64,000 nucleotides of DNA from Macrotrachela quadricornifera. Taxonomy: Eukaryota; Rotifera; Eurotatoria; Philodinida; Philodinidae. This document shows, one piece after another, positions 24,101-36,268 of the stretch (position 1 is its first letter; the number at the start of each line of letters is the position of its first letter). The position numbers were made by a program, and so were the translations under genes. The stretch is from positions 63,208 through 127,207 of the forward strand of contig JAJEKB010019414.1 of the NCBI GenBank assembly GCA_022393335.1, in the 5' to 3' direction. Below the pieces are notes generated by a model. That model saw only the letters and a program-made list of their open reading frames with translations, was not told where the DNA came from and did not search any database.

Positions 24101-25990
24101 TTCGGCTTTAATACGTATTTGATAAATTTGCTACCTCTATCACAAGTTGAACATAACTATTTAAAAATAGTTTATTTATAAAAACCATTAATTAGGTGTG
24201 GAAACAATGTATAAATGTTTTCTACTTTTTATGCAGATCATTTTTGACGTATGAAATTACTAGTTAATCAATATTTAAGCATTGAATAAAATGCTGTTCG
24301 GAACGGCAATTATCGAATATGGGCTCTTTTCTAGACATTTCTTCTGTAAATCATGTTCTTATAGTAATTAATTTAATTAATATAACGCAGAATACAATAT
24401 ATGGTCGAAATATACCATTACATTGAGATATTATTGTTTTTTCAAAACACTCCAATGTGGAATTCGAATATATTTTCTTTCGTAAACTTTTTTAGCAATT
24501 TGGATTCCGTATAATAGACATAAGTTACATTAAATCTAAATAAAATGTTGGCATGACCCAGCAAAAAACATGGCCCGCTCGTTCTGATGGGCAGAGCGGC
24601 CCATTTCGAATCCTGTTGAGAACGTCTAACTATTCCAATATGATAGGTCTTGGGTAGTGGCACAATCAGGAAATTTTTATAGAGGAAACAAAAAAGTGGT
24701 TTTGAGCTAGGTAAGAGACATATAATGGTCTGTACAATCCTATGGATACCTCTATACGAGAGATCCTAGAAATCTACAGGTGCCTTATAGAGAGAATATA
24801 CGTTAGCATTGTTTTATTATTAATACTACTACAACATCTCAAAGATGAATAATATAAGTTTATATTAATAGGCCGATGTGCATTTAGTATTGATACAAAA
24901 GTTCAATATGATATTAATAATGAAAATATGTATATGCAAAAAGCAGAAGAATTCTTTGCAGACGATTTCGATCGTAGTTTTATAGGTAAAATGCATCGAG
25001 TTTTATCTTATACACCATTGGGATTTGTATGTGCATTAATGTTTCGTGTGCAACAATTCTTTAAAAATAAGCAATCAATTCCAGCTCATTTTTGGCTATT
25101 ACAACATATGCACGAATTTATACAACAACGGCATGTTGATATTAATGAAAAAAAAACAGCTGATGATCTTTTACAGTTAATGATTGATGCTGTCGGTTCA
25201 GATAAAGTTCGTATTATTTTATTTCATGAATAATATTTAAATGAAATTCTTTTATTTTAATAGGATTATTTATCACCAAATGAATTATTAAGTCATGTGT
25301 TTATTTTATTATTAGCAGGTTATGAAACATCATCAACCGCACTCGGTTATTGTGCATATCGTCTTGCGATAAATCAACATATTCAAGATAAATTATACGC
25401 AGAAATTAATGAACATTGGTCTTCTGATATTGATTCTTATGAAGTTGTTATGTCTAAATTAACTTATATGGATTTATTTGTTCGAGAAGTAATGCGTATG
25501 CATCCTCCTGCTATTCATACTATTCATCGTCATTGCATGGAAGATACTTATGTTGCTGGATATAATATTGAAAAAGGTTTTTTGATATTTAGAAAAAATA
25601 AAATCGTATAGTGCTTTTTGATTAGGTTCATTGGTTCATGTTGATGTACTTTCGGTTCACTTTAATCAAAAACTTTGGGGTCCTGAACCTGTCGATGAAT
25701 TTTATCCAGAACGTCATTTGATTGAAAGACATCCACTTGCTTATATTCCATTTGGAATTGGACCACGTATATGTCTTGGAATGCGACTTGCACTTTGTAG
25801 GTTTAATTTCATTTATATTTCCATACTCATTCGTATTTTATTTATTTTAGTGGAAATGAAATTATGTTTGGCTCGATTAATTCATCAATATCGTATTGTA
25901 CCAGCATCTAACGAAAACTATAAATTGGATCTACATGAATCAATAGTTGTGGCACCTGAAAAAGTCTTAATCAAACTTGAAAAACGATAA
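21144..25990 (+). CDS. cytochrome P450, CYP3-clan-like, five exons
   Basis: Haem monooxygenase of the ER membrane that would oxidise lipophilic substrates with electrons from P450 reductase. Exons: 21144-21693, 24872-25206, 25264-25576, 25626-25796 and 25851-25990; all junctions keep frame, giving 502 residues, the usual length. The N-terminal anchor is ITLIFLIFTLLFLIIYSVY, then a Pro-rich hinge (RSIPTPPISSIIYGHLP). The I-helix AGYETSS is near residue 313, the K-helix ExxR is REVMRMHPP, and the haem loop PFGIGPRICLG has its Cys near residue 449. The start chosen is ATG 21144, just before the anchor. Intron 1 is 3.2 kb and carries a hAT-type element; the others are 49-57 bp. The exon 2 donor (AAAGTTCGT) is weak but frame-consistent. 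Substrate unknown. Confidence 0.93.
21694..24871 (+). other. 3.18-kb first intron of the P450 gene
   Basis: GTAAGT donor at 21694, AATAG acceptor ending at 24871. Apart from the non-autonomous hAT element at 22524-23378 it is AT-rich without genes. The other introns of this gene are about 50 bp, so nearly all of this length is inserted DNA. Confidence 0.8.
22524..23378. mobile_element. non-autonomous hAT-type element with GC-rich subterminal repeats, 855 bp
   Basis: Ends TAGAGTCCTGCA and TGCAGGACTCTA are perfect inverted repeats. The flanking 8 bp TTAAAGAA is duplicated (22516-22523 and 23379-23386). About 150 bp inside each end is packed with variants of CCGGGT / GGTTCGGGTCCGGGT in both orientations, standing out as GC-rich islands in an AT-rich intron. 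The middle (about 22680-23225) is AT-rich with no transposase. CCGGGT-type subterminal repeats are a known hAT feature. Confidence 0.92.
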
Positions 25991-27226
25991 AAAGCATTTA
26001 TCTTTAATCATTAATAAAACATTTTATATTTTTCTTGTGTTTTTATTTTAATTATTATTTTCTCTTAAACAGGTTTATTATAATATTTAAAAACTGTCTT
26101 TTTTATGTTAAAAAAAATTTGATATAGAAGTATATCGCACTTTCAAAAAACGATGTATGGTACTAATTCCATGTATTCACAGTATAACAAGTTTCACCGT
26201 GTTTCACATTTTTAATTCCGCAGGGATTGCGCTGAAAGCTTTTTTAAAAGTATACTTCCATATCACTAGTTTTAGTTTTTGGTGGTGATTCTTTTTTTTG
26301 CTTTGAATAAAGAGTATGGTCATGAGTATCTTTTATTATAATATATACCGCTGCATTAATGAGTTTTAGTGGAGAAAAATGTAATACATAAGCATAATAT
26401 AAAGCTCGTTTAATAACTACTGTCTAGCGAAGAGTTCTTTCTATGCACATAAAATACATGACTTTGGTTCTGATCTAAAAAGCAAACGCAAAGGTACGAT
26501 GATGTTGTATTATAATGACTGTATCTGCTCTAACCACTATCTTTTCCTGTGTGACTTGAGCATCTAGAACTAAATGATCGGAAGAAATTATCATTCGAAT
26601 AACGACTTGAGATTTCCAAATTTAGTGACAGCGCATTTCCTATCGATGATCGATCTCACCGGTCTCTGATTCATACTCGTCCCATCGGTCCCACCGCTCT
26701 CACCGTCCAATCGTTGCATGCCTAACCCTCGTCAAGCTTTATCGAATCATGTAAAAATATCAAAGAAAAGTGTTTTATTTCATTTTTGAATTACTGACAT
26801 CTTACTTTTCTACTTCCAAAAAAGGTATCAAATTTCTGAAAATCTCGGAAGTTCGATTTTAAAAAGTTTTCATAACCTTTATCTTTTAATACCAATAAAC
26901 ACAGTTTTGTACGGGCGTCAATTTAGTGTAAAACGCTTAGTGAAATTATTTTAGCTTAAGGTTGAACCTGGAGGAGAGACTTGAAAAATTTGCGACACTC
27001 TGTAAATGAGATAAGACTAATAGTAACACTAATACCATTAGTCATAAGGACAAGATTAGGGTTATTTTTCCTTAAAATGCCAATATTAAGTCTGATCAAA
27101 AGTTCCAGGAATGTTGCTGGTAATTTTAAAAAGTAGTTAACATTGGAGAGTTTGTTGCACGAAAAATTTTAATTAAAACTATACTAAATTTTGAAAAATA
27201 GGTACCGAATTTGAACTGTTTTAGGA
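25991..27226. other. gene-free stretch downstream of the P450
   Basis: Holds the P450 3' flank (an AATAAA-containing run at about 26010) and otherwise AT-rich DNA with a more mixed patch near 26640-26720 (repeated CCCATCGGTCCCACC-like words). No gene recognised. Confidence 0.45.
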
Positions 27227-28220
27227 ATGGACTCAAAACCATTTCGTCAGGAACTTTTAAAAGTAGTGAGAACTAACATTCTATCATATCAAACAGCTGC
27301 AACATGGGTAAAGCGTTTGCTCGAAAGAAGAGAAGGTAGCTATGATAATCTTCGATCTGGCTATTTGGTCTCTGAACTTACATCTATAAATATTGAATTG
27401 GTACGAAAGATTATCACTAATCATTCACATTCAATTTACGATGATATTATACTTGAGACTTCTTTCTCTCATGATGTAATAGAACAGATTAGACGTGATT
27501 GTCTAAAGATAAAAAAGTTTACATCATGTTGGATGCTTCCCCAATTCAATGAGGAACAAAAGCAAGAACGAATTAGAAATTATCGTACAAGATTGGCAAA
27601 AATTCATGATGAATCATAGTAATTATGTGATATTACTACAGCTGGTGAAACAAGGATTTACCATAGATAGATTGGGCACAAGCCGACTAATTCAAGCAGG
27701 ATTAGTGAAGGTGAATCACTAGCGACTATTGATCTTTCACGTAGAATTGAATCCAAAACTGATTTTTTACTTTTTATATTCTTTAAATCAAATGATCTTG
27801 CCTATGTGGATAATGAGAATGAAGCCAAGACAATAGATCACAACTATTATTTAGAAATTTGTTTCAAACTAGTTTTCAAAGATATATAGCAACAGACAAA
27901 GTCGTTATAAGCAAAGTATAAAAAAATTACCTCACGATGATGTCCATCTCACATTCATCCAAATATCGTTACATATTTAATATAAGAAGGTATTAATATA
28001 ATACCACATTCATCATTTTCACCAGATTTTACATTATGTTATTTCTAGCTAAGTGATTACATTAAACGTAACTTAGTGGACCAAAACAAAAAATAGAAAT
28101 CCATCCGTCGGTACAACTTCTAAGACAATCCAAAATATTCCAGAAGAAGTGTTTAAAAAATGTTTCATAAATTGTTAAAAATGATGGAACTTTGTATGAA
28201 TAATAACTTGCACTATTCTG
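27227..28220 (+). pseudogene. mariner-family transposase fossil
   Basis: The N-terminal 130 codons (27227-27619) match the mariner / SETMAR helix-turn-helix and linker (LVRKIITNHSHSIYDDI, CWMLPQFNEEQKQERI). The same frame continues after the stop at 27619 into ITTAGETRIYHR (normally the first catalytic Asp, lost here), SLATIDLSRRIESKT, DHNYYLE and IIPHSSFSPDFTLCYF, which keeps the third catalytic Asp. Eight or so stops interrupt it, but the frame holds to about 28080; after one shift IQNIPEEVFKKCF marks the C-terminus. Several stops fall where Gln is usual. Inactive. No terminal repeats were identified. Confidence 0.85.
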
Positions 28221-29274
28221 GACAAAAAATAAAATAAAACTATAAGTATCCTTACATTTTTATATTTCTATTTAATGTTGTTAGAACTTTTGATCAATCG
28301 CAGTTGTAGTTTTCTGTTGACTATTTTTTCACTCTTGGTTAACCATAAGTTCATTTTGCATTAAGTCTTTGGTTCTATTTTTCAGAGTAACTTTCAACGC
28401 AAAGTACAGCATATGAGAAGGAAATTGTAAAAAATGCACTATGTGCTGGGAGCTCAAAACAAATATTTTATCACGAATCTATCAACAACATTATTAAGAT
28501 ATAATTGATTCAGCAGGTAATAAAACCATAGTCCAAAATGTGTGCCTGAGCAAAATATCAATCAGAGATAGAGGAGGAATTTAATGTTCAAAACCACTCA
28601 TAATTGAAATAACAGAATACAATACATCGACGTATGAATAAATGTCTTTCTGCTTTTCCTTCGATTGATTTTCGACTTGAAACAGGTCTACTGGAATCCA
28701 TTTATATCTAAATGTAAATTCGACATCACATGCGTTCATAGCGCTCATTTCATAGTCTAACAATTTTTTTGATAATAAAATGAGAAAAAAAAATGCATTA
28801 AGTATAGCATTGCTCGAAGTTGAAGGCTTTAAAGAAGAGTTAACAAATAGAGAAAAGACATTCACATTAACCAACAGGTTGAAATCTAGTCCAACAGAAT
28901 AATAACGAAAGGCTACAGAGTATTTCATGGTGCAAAATTACTAAGGCGTTTTACTAGGCTTGTATAACTATTAATGAAGCTTGAGAATTATACGTTAGGA
29001 ATAAGTTATCTTAGTGAGGCTTTTGGTATAGTATGAGTTCTAAATACTGATGTGTGCACTATTTATATGCATTTGTTTGCTTCATATGTAGTTATTATCG
29101 AGATGTTTTAACTTCTGGAAAAAGACGCTGCGTAATTTCACAAATTTTTAGTGAGGTAAAATCATTCTGCATACATATAATGAAAAGTGTGGCTAAATTA
29201 CGTAGTCAAGCAGGTCGAGAGGAATAAACAAAATCATCATGGTGTGAATATCTGTTCTAGAAGAAAAGAAAAAA

Positions 29275-29372
29275 GCATAATCATCATAATACAAATAACT
29301 AATCAAGGATAACAGAAAAAAAAGCATAAACATCATAATACAAATAACTAATCAAGGATAGGAGGAAAAAAA
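29275..29372 (+). repeat. 49-bp tandem duplication upstream of the SDR gene
   Basis: GCATAATCATCATAATACAA at 29275 recurs as GCATAAACATCATAATACAA at 29324; the two units continue identically through AATAACTAATCAAGGATA. It lies about 120 bp before the start codon, in the likely promoter. Confidence 0.85.
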
Positions 29373-29404
29373 AGCCAAGTCAGCGTGATGGAGATACTCG
29401 TTTG

Positions 29405-29412
29405 TATATATA
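29405..29412 (+). promoter_or_regulatory. probable TATA box of the SDR gene
   Basis: TATATAAA lies 78 bp upstream of the ATG at 29490, followed by GCCCCTACATTTGTATCA. Spacing fits a core promoter with a short leader. Motif match only. Confidence 0.5.
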
Positions 29413-29489
29413 AAGCCCCTACATTTGTATCAAACAAATCGAAAAACAAGCATCAATATAAATAAAGACTATTATTGTATAATAAGAAC

Positions 29490-30333
29490 ATGGGCAAACT
29501 CGATGGAAAGATTGCTCTTATTACAGGTGGCTCTACAGGAATTGGTCTCGCAACTGCTCAGCGATTCATCGCCGAAGGTGCAGCGCATGTCTTCATCACT
29601 GGACGACGTCAAGAGGCACTTGATGAAGCTGTGAAAACCCTTGGTGGCAAGAATGTGACGGCAATAAAAGGAGACACTTCCAATTTAGCCGACCTCGACA
29701 AACTATATAGTGTGATTAAGGAGCAGAAAGGTCATTTGGATATTCTTTTCGCTAATGCAGGTATAGCTGAGCTTGGACTACTTGGCTCAATCACCGAAAA
29801 ACATTTCGATGACATATTCAACATTAATGTGAAAGGAGTGTTATTCACTGTTCAAAAAGCATTACCAATTTTCAAAGATGGTGGATCGATCATCTTAAAT
29901 TCATCTATCACTACTATCAAAGGACTTCCAGCATTTAGTGTATACAGTGCTACAAAGGCGGCACTTCGATCTTTCGCAAGATGTTGGACGGTAGATCTGA
30001 AAGAACGCCAGATTCGAGTCAATGCTTTGAGTATGATATGTTCACAAATGTCTTGTCCTCATCGATATTACATTCAAGATCACATCAATGCATAAACAGC
30101 ATAATAAGGGAATAAGCTCACCAGGAGCAATCGATACACAAGCATTACGAAACGTACGCCGAAGCGATGAGGAAACAAAATCCTCTACTGTCATTATCGA
30201 ATCTGCGACACCTATAAATCGTCTTGGAACACCTGATGAAGTTGGCAAAGCAGTAGTTTTTCTCGCTTCAGACGATAGCAGTTATATTACAGGAATTGAG
30301 CTTTTCGTCGATGGTGGTGCAGCACAGATCTGA
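29490..30333 (+). CDS. classical short-chain dehydrogenase/reductase
   Basis: NAD(P)-dependent oxidoreductase of the classical SDR group, cytosolic. From [19 protein letters not shown] it shows the cofactor motif TGGSTGIG at residues 12-19, NAG at 89-91, and catalytic Ser 139, Tyr 152 and Lys 156 (YSATK). The C-terminal exon has the late motif [20 protein letters not shown] and ends in FVDGGAAQI, typical of bacterial-type glucose-dehydrogenase-like SDRs. One intron lies near 30031-30124, but no GT-AG pair restores the expected NALSPG motif: donor 30050 with acceptor 30116 adds six residues (258 aa); donor 30031 with acceptor 30124 gives 249 aa but loses SPG. Start chosen at ATG 29490. A bacterial-like sequence would fit horizontal origin, not testable here. 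Confidence 0.88.
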
Positions 30334-33300
30334 AATATTTATTTTGTACATTGAGTTTTTTAATAAAATTTATTCGATTTGAAATTTGACTTTAAAATAT
30401 ATAATTGTTTCTTGGCTTTCAAGTATGAATAATACTTTGGTATAAAAGCTATAATGTGTCCTTTAATAACACAAAAATATTGAATTTTTCTGGGATGAAG
30501 AATTTTTGTTCTGGATATCAGATTTATTTATTATTGTCGTTCAAGATACATTTGCGTGAACGAAAGAGAGAGAGCAGTAGATGGACAGTCTGTGAAACAA
30601 TATGACCGCTCTCGAGCTATATAAATCAAATTCTACCTTTAAGTCTGAAACGAATAGAAAAATTGACATTTAGATTCGGGTCAGCTCATCAACAATTCCA
30701 AAAGATCTTTCTTATTCACATCTGTTACCCATTTTCCTCATGATGTTGCCCTTTGGTAGTGATGGTTGTCTTTTAATTTCTCTATTATAAATTTACTTTT
30801 CATTTGTGGTTCAAGGATACATTTTGAAGGATCCTTTATTGATATAAATAAAAAGTCAGTACACTTAACAAAAAGAAATACTTAAAAAAAAAACTTTTTT
30901 TTGATATCGACTAAAGAAAAATAATATCGGTTACTATTAAAAGATCCACAGTCAACCTCCATTGACTTATAATTTATTTAGCAGCATTGTACCGCCGTTA
31001 AGTAAGCATCAGATTTAAGCATTGAACGCTACTCCTGAAGTTTGGTAATTTGGATTATTTCAAGAATAATAATTGATATCTGAATTTTCTAAAAATTAAG
31101 TCTTAGAAGAGAAACTTTTTATTAATCATTTGGCTTCCCACATAAAAGAAGAAAGAAACGACTTTCCTGAAAATTCATTCGGTATTGATGAAACAATTCT
31201 ATAGTACATCTTGATAGAATGAGGATTTGAGCAGTACATAGTTTCTAACGTTTGTTTTTACATAAATAGAGCTAAAAACCATACATTATGAATAATTACT
31301 TCAATTCAGACAAAAATGCGGTTGCTGACACATGTATGTGACGGCAACTATACATATATGAGCAAACACAAGAGAAAAGGAAAAAATCAATATAGCATAT
31401 AGGAAGAAGCCATAGTTGATATATCATTGTTTATATGTGAAAGTGCCAGCATGTGATGTACTTCATATATAGGATATTTCCATAAGATCATATAGTTAAC
31501 GCCATCGAGGTTAGTCTCGATAAGACTTACGACCAAAATTTTTCGTAAAATTTATCAAAATATCTCTTTTTTTATTCTTGTCAGATGAAATATAGGATTT
31601 ATATCATTAGTCATCAAAGTCTTTCAGGTCCTGCAACATATTTCCTAATTTTCCGATAATACATTTTTCACTTTAGCCAAAATTTCCTCTGTTTTGGCCA
31701 GTTTAAAGTCTTCTGATACGAGGATGATCGATGCATGGCCATCGAATGGTATATGCTACATTAGTTTTAAGAGTAGGCCTAGGCATACAATAGACAAAAG
31801 TAAGCCCTAATTGATGATCCAGCAGAGTAATCAAATATGATATGAGCTTGATCCAATGTGCCAACATTGAAGACAGATGTGTCCAATGCAGTTCGATGAG
31901 CTATCCAAGACATACTTGATTATGTCCGCTGGTATACTGCGTCGATTGGATATCAAATCGGTTTACTTTTGTCTCATAACCTGTAGTAATGTATTGTGGG
32001 TTTTTTTTTCGAGCTTTGATTCAACCCAAAATCTCTTGCGTCAGACGGCATTGGGTAGAGTTATGAAACCTGTTTAAAACACAGTTATTTTACGAGCTGC
32101 CCTAATGCATGTATTATACATACCAACGTGTTACTCTGTCAAATTGTCCATGGAACTATGGATGCGCTCGATGTGGAGCTTCCTCCATATCAAAACTTAA
32201 TGAGTCATGAATTGTTTGATAAAATTGGTCGAGTTAAGTGAGACTAGATTCCTTTGATGGAATATCTGCCGAGATGTACTCTCAGAAGTTTCTGACTTTC
32301 GGTCAACCAAGAAACTAATGAGTCATATTTTCACCTCAGACACAGTGCCGTAAATAAATACTAGATTGAATGGCACGATTTTTCACATGAACTGCTCGAT
32401 TCTGTGTTCTTTTTATGATGTTTTATTGTTTTAATTTCTTGGTTCAGGCAAAATTGGGTAGGACGTATCCGTTTGTTTAAGGCGTACATGATATCTTAAT
32501 TGGTACAATGTAAATGGCGAATATTAGTTGAGAATATTGCTGCTTTTATTAAAAATGTATATTTTAAATGATGTTTTTGTAGTTTTTCTCTAAGATTTAT
32601 GAAATCAATAAGTTTTGAAGTTGTTTCAATCTATGTTATATTCGATGTTCTACTAGATACATTGGTGATCTAATTAGACATACGTTGCTTGGAAAATGTT
32701 CACTGATGCACATTTCCACGCATTCAAGACAAGTAATGATTCAATGAGTAAATGCGCATAAAAACTTTCCATTCGTTTTAAATGTGTAGAAATGTGTGCT
32801 TCTTCTGATTTTTTTATCTCCGTTAGATATTTACGTAAATTTTACCGTTCTTTTACATTTTTGTTCAACTGAGTATAGTCATCCTATTTGTTGTTACAGT
32901 CCATAACAAAAATGATCTTAGGATATCGTTCTTTTTATATAAGTGAAATCAAATTCAAACCAAAGTCTTTTACATTTGAGTTTGTTCAAAATCTGTTCCA
33001 ATGGTAGTATTCTAATTTAAAGTATAATTCAACGAACTCTATTTACTAAAATAATCGGATTGACTAGGACTTGAAGTCATGCTTTCAAAATTCTAATATA
33101 ACAGAAATTTACTGTGAGTCTTAATGATACATTTTACTAGAATATAATAATGAACAAAAGTCTTCTTGATTAATGACGACCATCACCAATGTTTATTCAG
33201 TAAACAAGTATAGTTTAGCGAGATTAAAAAATAAACTAAATATGATGAAACCACCTCACGCATTACAAAAATCATGTAAAAAAATACATGTCTTTTTTGA

Positions 33301-36268
33301 ATTGTTTTATATCAAGTTTGTTCACAATACACTCATATCAAGTGGATGAAGCCAATTGTTTAATGGCTCTTTCACACAAGTATTTGCTGTTGTATCATCA
33401 AATATCATTGAGATTAACTTTTGAAATTGATAATCTAGTTGTTCCTAGAAAGAAAATACAAAGCAACTAAACAATAAGACATTTTGACTTGACAATAAGA
33501 CAACTCAGGAGATTTGAATCCCTGTAATACATATAACACTTGTTATAACACAGCAATGCATCGTTCTTCTTTTATGCAATTAGTAATACAGAAATTATTT
33601 ATAGTAGCTGCAAAAGAACAGTAAATTTTTCCTAGCCTTTATATTTTTAATCTTACATTATATAAAAAGCACGGAATATCTATATATTGAGCCACCACTC
33701 ATTAAATTCTTACGACATTAATGCGGCCACTCATGGCCAATAAAAAATTTGAATTTAAAAAGTGGTTTTTGAACATTTATGGTATCAACATAAATATTTT
33801 GTCAGACTTCACACACATCTCGAAAAAAAATAAAAACTGTCTGTATACATACGAGATAAACGTAACTAAATCTTAGAATTGTTGTAGCTAATGAAAATCA
33901 AAAATTTAAATGAAATTATGGTATTACTTGTTTCTTTACAAAAATATTCGCTAGTTAGGGCGAGTAAATAATTTGAAACATCTTTCACTGAACAATGCCA
34001 AAAATCTTCGAGCAGCTGACATACTTATATAAAGAAACGGGTAATACCATTAGATTGAATCTTTACAAGTCAATCCTTTCTGATGCAAGTTGATTTCTCG
34101 AATACAGAAAATCATCTCAAAGTTATGTTACTTGAATTGTTTAGCATCAATAAATTATAACTAAATATCATTTATATCAAAAATAATATGCAATACAGAT
34201 GTCGCGGATAACAGTATTTTTTCGAATATTGATCTCTGTAATGTCTTTTGGATGATCGATTGATGGCAGAACTAGGCATCAAACTAATCAATTCTGCTCT
34301 AATAAAGAAATTTACACAGTAGATTAACTCGTATGGTTTAGTACTGTACAATGTCTCAATGAAAATGGTTTCAGCTACTATAATTTCATTATTTCTTTTA
34401 AGATTTCAAGAATATTCCGAATGAAAACTGCCTTGTTTGACTACAACATCATCCAGAAACTCAAAAGTATAAATATCAATTTTTTTCCAAGATTTGATTT
34501 CAACTTTTGATTGCTTAAAGTGATTCTTTGGAACTCTGGATGGATGCAATTATCAAGACTATTCTACAATGCAAAAGTTTCATAGAATCAATTCAAAAAG
34601 TATAAACTTTATCTGATATTGGTAAGTTTTTAAACTCAATCTTCAGGCACGTATACACAGTTGGAAATAATATATTGCTTGAGAGGCAACGCAATTATTT
34701 CAAATGGGTGATATAATATAAATTTTCTATCAAATGAAAGCTAGTCAAAAATGAAGTTTATGAAAACGTTAAGATATGGAACTTTCGAAATTTTAAAAAA
34801 TTTTATATTTTTTTTTTGGAGTGGAAAAATAAGGTACAATTAATTTAAAAATGAAATAAAACTTTTTTTCATGGATTTTTTCGCCTGGTTCAATACAGTT
34901 CGCCGAGCTCTACAAAAATGTGTATATTAAAAAAAATTGAATCATTTTTTGCAATAAAATTAGATTTTTTCATTATTTTGTACTTTACGCCTTTCAAAGT
35001 ATATTAACTCAATACAGTATCGTGTTACCTCTTTAGCAATATATTATTTGTAACCGTACACTTGCATCATATTCTATCGTGTATTTCAACCAGAATAGGC
35101 TTTACTATGAGACTCAATTCTAAAATACTTTTTATATAAAGAACAAAGATCTCCTATCGAATTTTCTACGGTTCTAGATTCTAGTACGATTTTTCAATCT
35201 ATTTAAGTTTTGATTAGAAAGTCTGCATCTTCAGAAGCTTCAAAAAATAGTATTAAAATTTAGACCTCTAAAAGGTTTTGTATGGCACCTTTTACAGATA
35301 GTAATTTTCATATTTATGTTGTTATATTTGTATATACAGACTTACAGTTTTACTCACTGATATATATTTTTGATCGCATAAATTATACCTAGTTCATTGT
35401 TGTATTATATATTATCTTCTCGAAATATAGTTTCGTTATTCTATTCTATTGTTGTCACTTCTTGCTCTAATGTTACAAAACTATATTTAAAATAATGCAC
35501 ATTTATACTTTCAAACTTTCATTTCTTGATGCATTTACATATTTGTGGTTAATGAAATTAATCTGGAATAAGGAAGAGAAACTATCAACATATTGGCAGA
35601 TAATAGGAAAGAAGAAAGTTGTGATTATAATTATTATGTCAGAAATATTCTATTTTACGAAAATAAGAAGTTGTAAAGGCTTCCATTAAAATTCTGAGTC
35701 GAGAAATCCTTTTTACAAGAGCTTTCTTGGACCAGTCAAATTCATTAGGTGTTTTCATAACTACTAATAGAACAAAGCATGATGTTTTTCAGTTCATACC
35801 AAAAGGAATCTCTCAAAATCTCTTGATCGACGCGGACACCACTATGCTTTGTCTATATTATAGTGAAGAAAAGTTTTGCTGGAGTTTTATTCATCGAGAT
35901 GAAAAGCTACTAACTAGTCCAGTTTTAGTCAGGTTTTTTCTGTCACTCTAAGCACAAAATATAGTATCTTTGTTCTGGCCGATCAGATAGTTTAAAGGAT
36001 CCTGTTTTATACAACTTGAACAACATCAAGTTTTGCTCTCTCAAATTTAAATTCGGCTATCAAAATGTGAAAACAAACAAAAGATTGCGTAAAATCTAAT
36101 GAATTATGGATGGTTTTGCTGTCTAGAAACAGTTATTTTCTCCTTTGATCCACAATACGTCATATTGATTTGTAACAGGGAAGATACACCCAGCCTACTT
36201 TAAAAATCCTGAAGATTCTCAATGTACTCCAAAGGAATCCAGAATAACAATACTTCGCGACTTTTTCG
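30334..36268. other. 5.9-kb gene-free stretch
   Basis: The longest gap in the window. No intact gene was recognised. Small frames at 31877-32077, 33288-33470 and 35495-35951 have no domain. It contains one family A foldback copy (35700-35960). A stretch near 31700-32360 has minus-strand fragments that look faintly coding but could not be assigned. Confidence 0.45.
35700..35960. repeat. foldback family A, copy 2 (short, diverged)
   Basis: Core pair AGAACAAAGCATGATG (left) and CACTATGCTTTGTCTA (right) encloses a loop related to the loop of copy 1 (1493-1934). It lies just downstream of the NRPS gene. Arms are shorter and more diverged than in copies 1 and 3. Confidence 0.6.

Larger units (their letters stand above)
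28221..29489. other. gene-free stretch upstream of the SDR gene
   Basis: No gene recognised. A 115-codon minus frame at 28581-28928 resembles no family. The end contains a short tandem duplication (29275-29372), a TATATAAA box at about 29405-29412 and the leader of the SDR gene. Confidence 0.45.

Noticed and set aside
28581..28928. A 115-codon minus-strand open frame.
   Set aside because: No recognisable domain, low-complexity hydrophobic stretch, and no splice or promoter context; probably chance in AT-rich DNA.
31700..32360. Minus-strand fragments such as RKRFWVESKLEKK and DQAHIIFDYSAGSS looked faintly like polyketide synthase linker or ketosynthase pieces.
   Set aside because: Frames are broken by stops, no core catalytic motif is present, and the match rests on a few residues.
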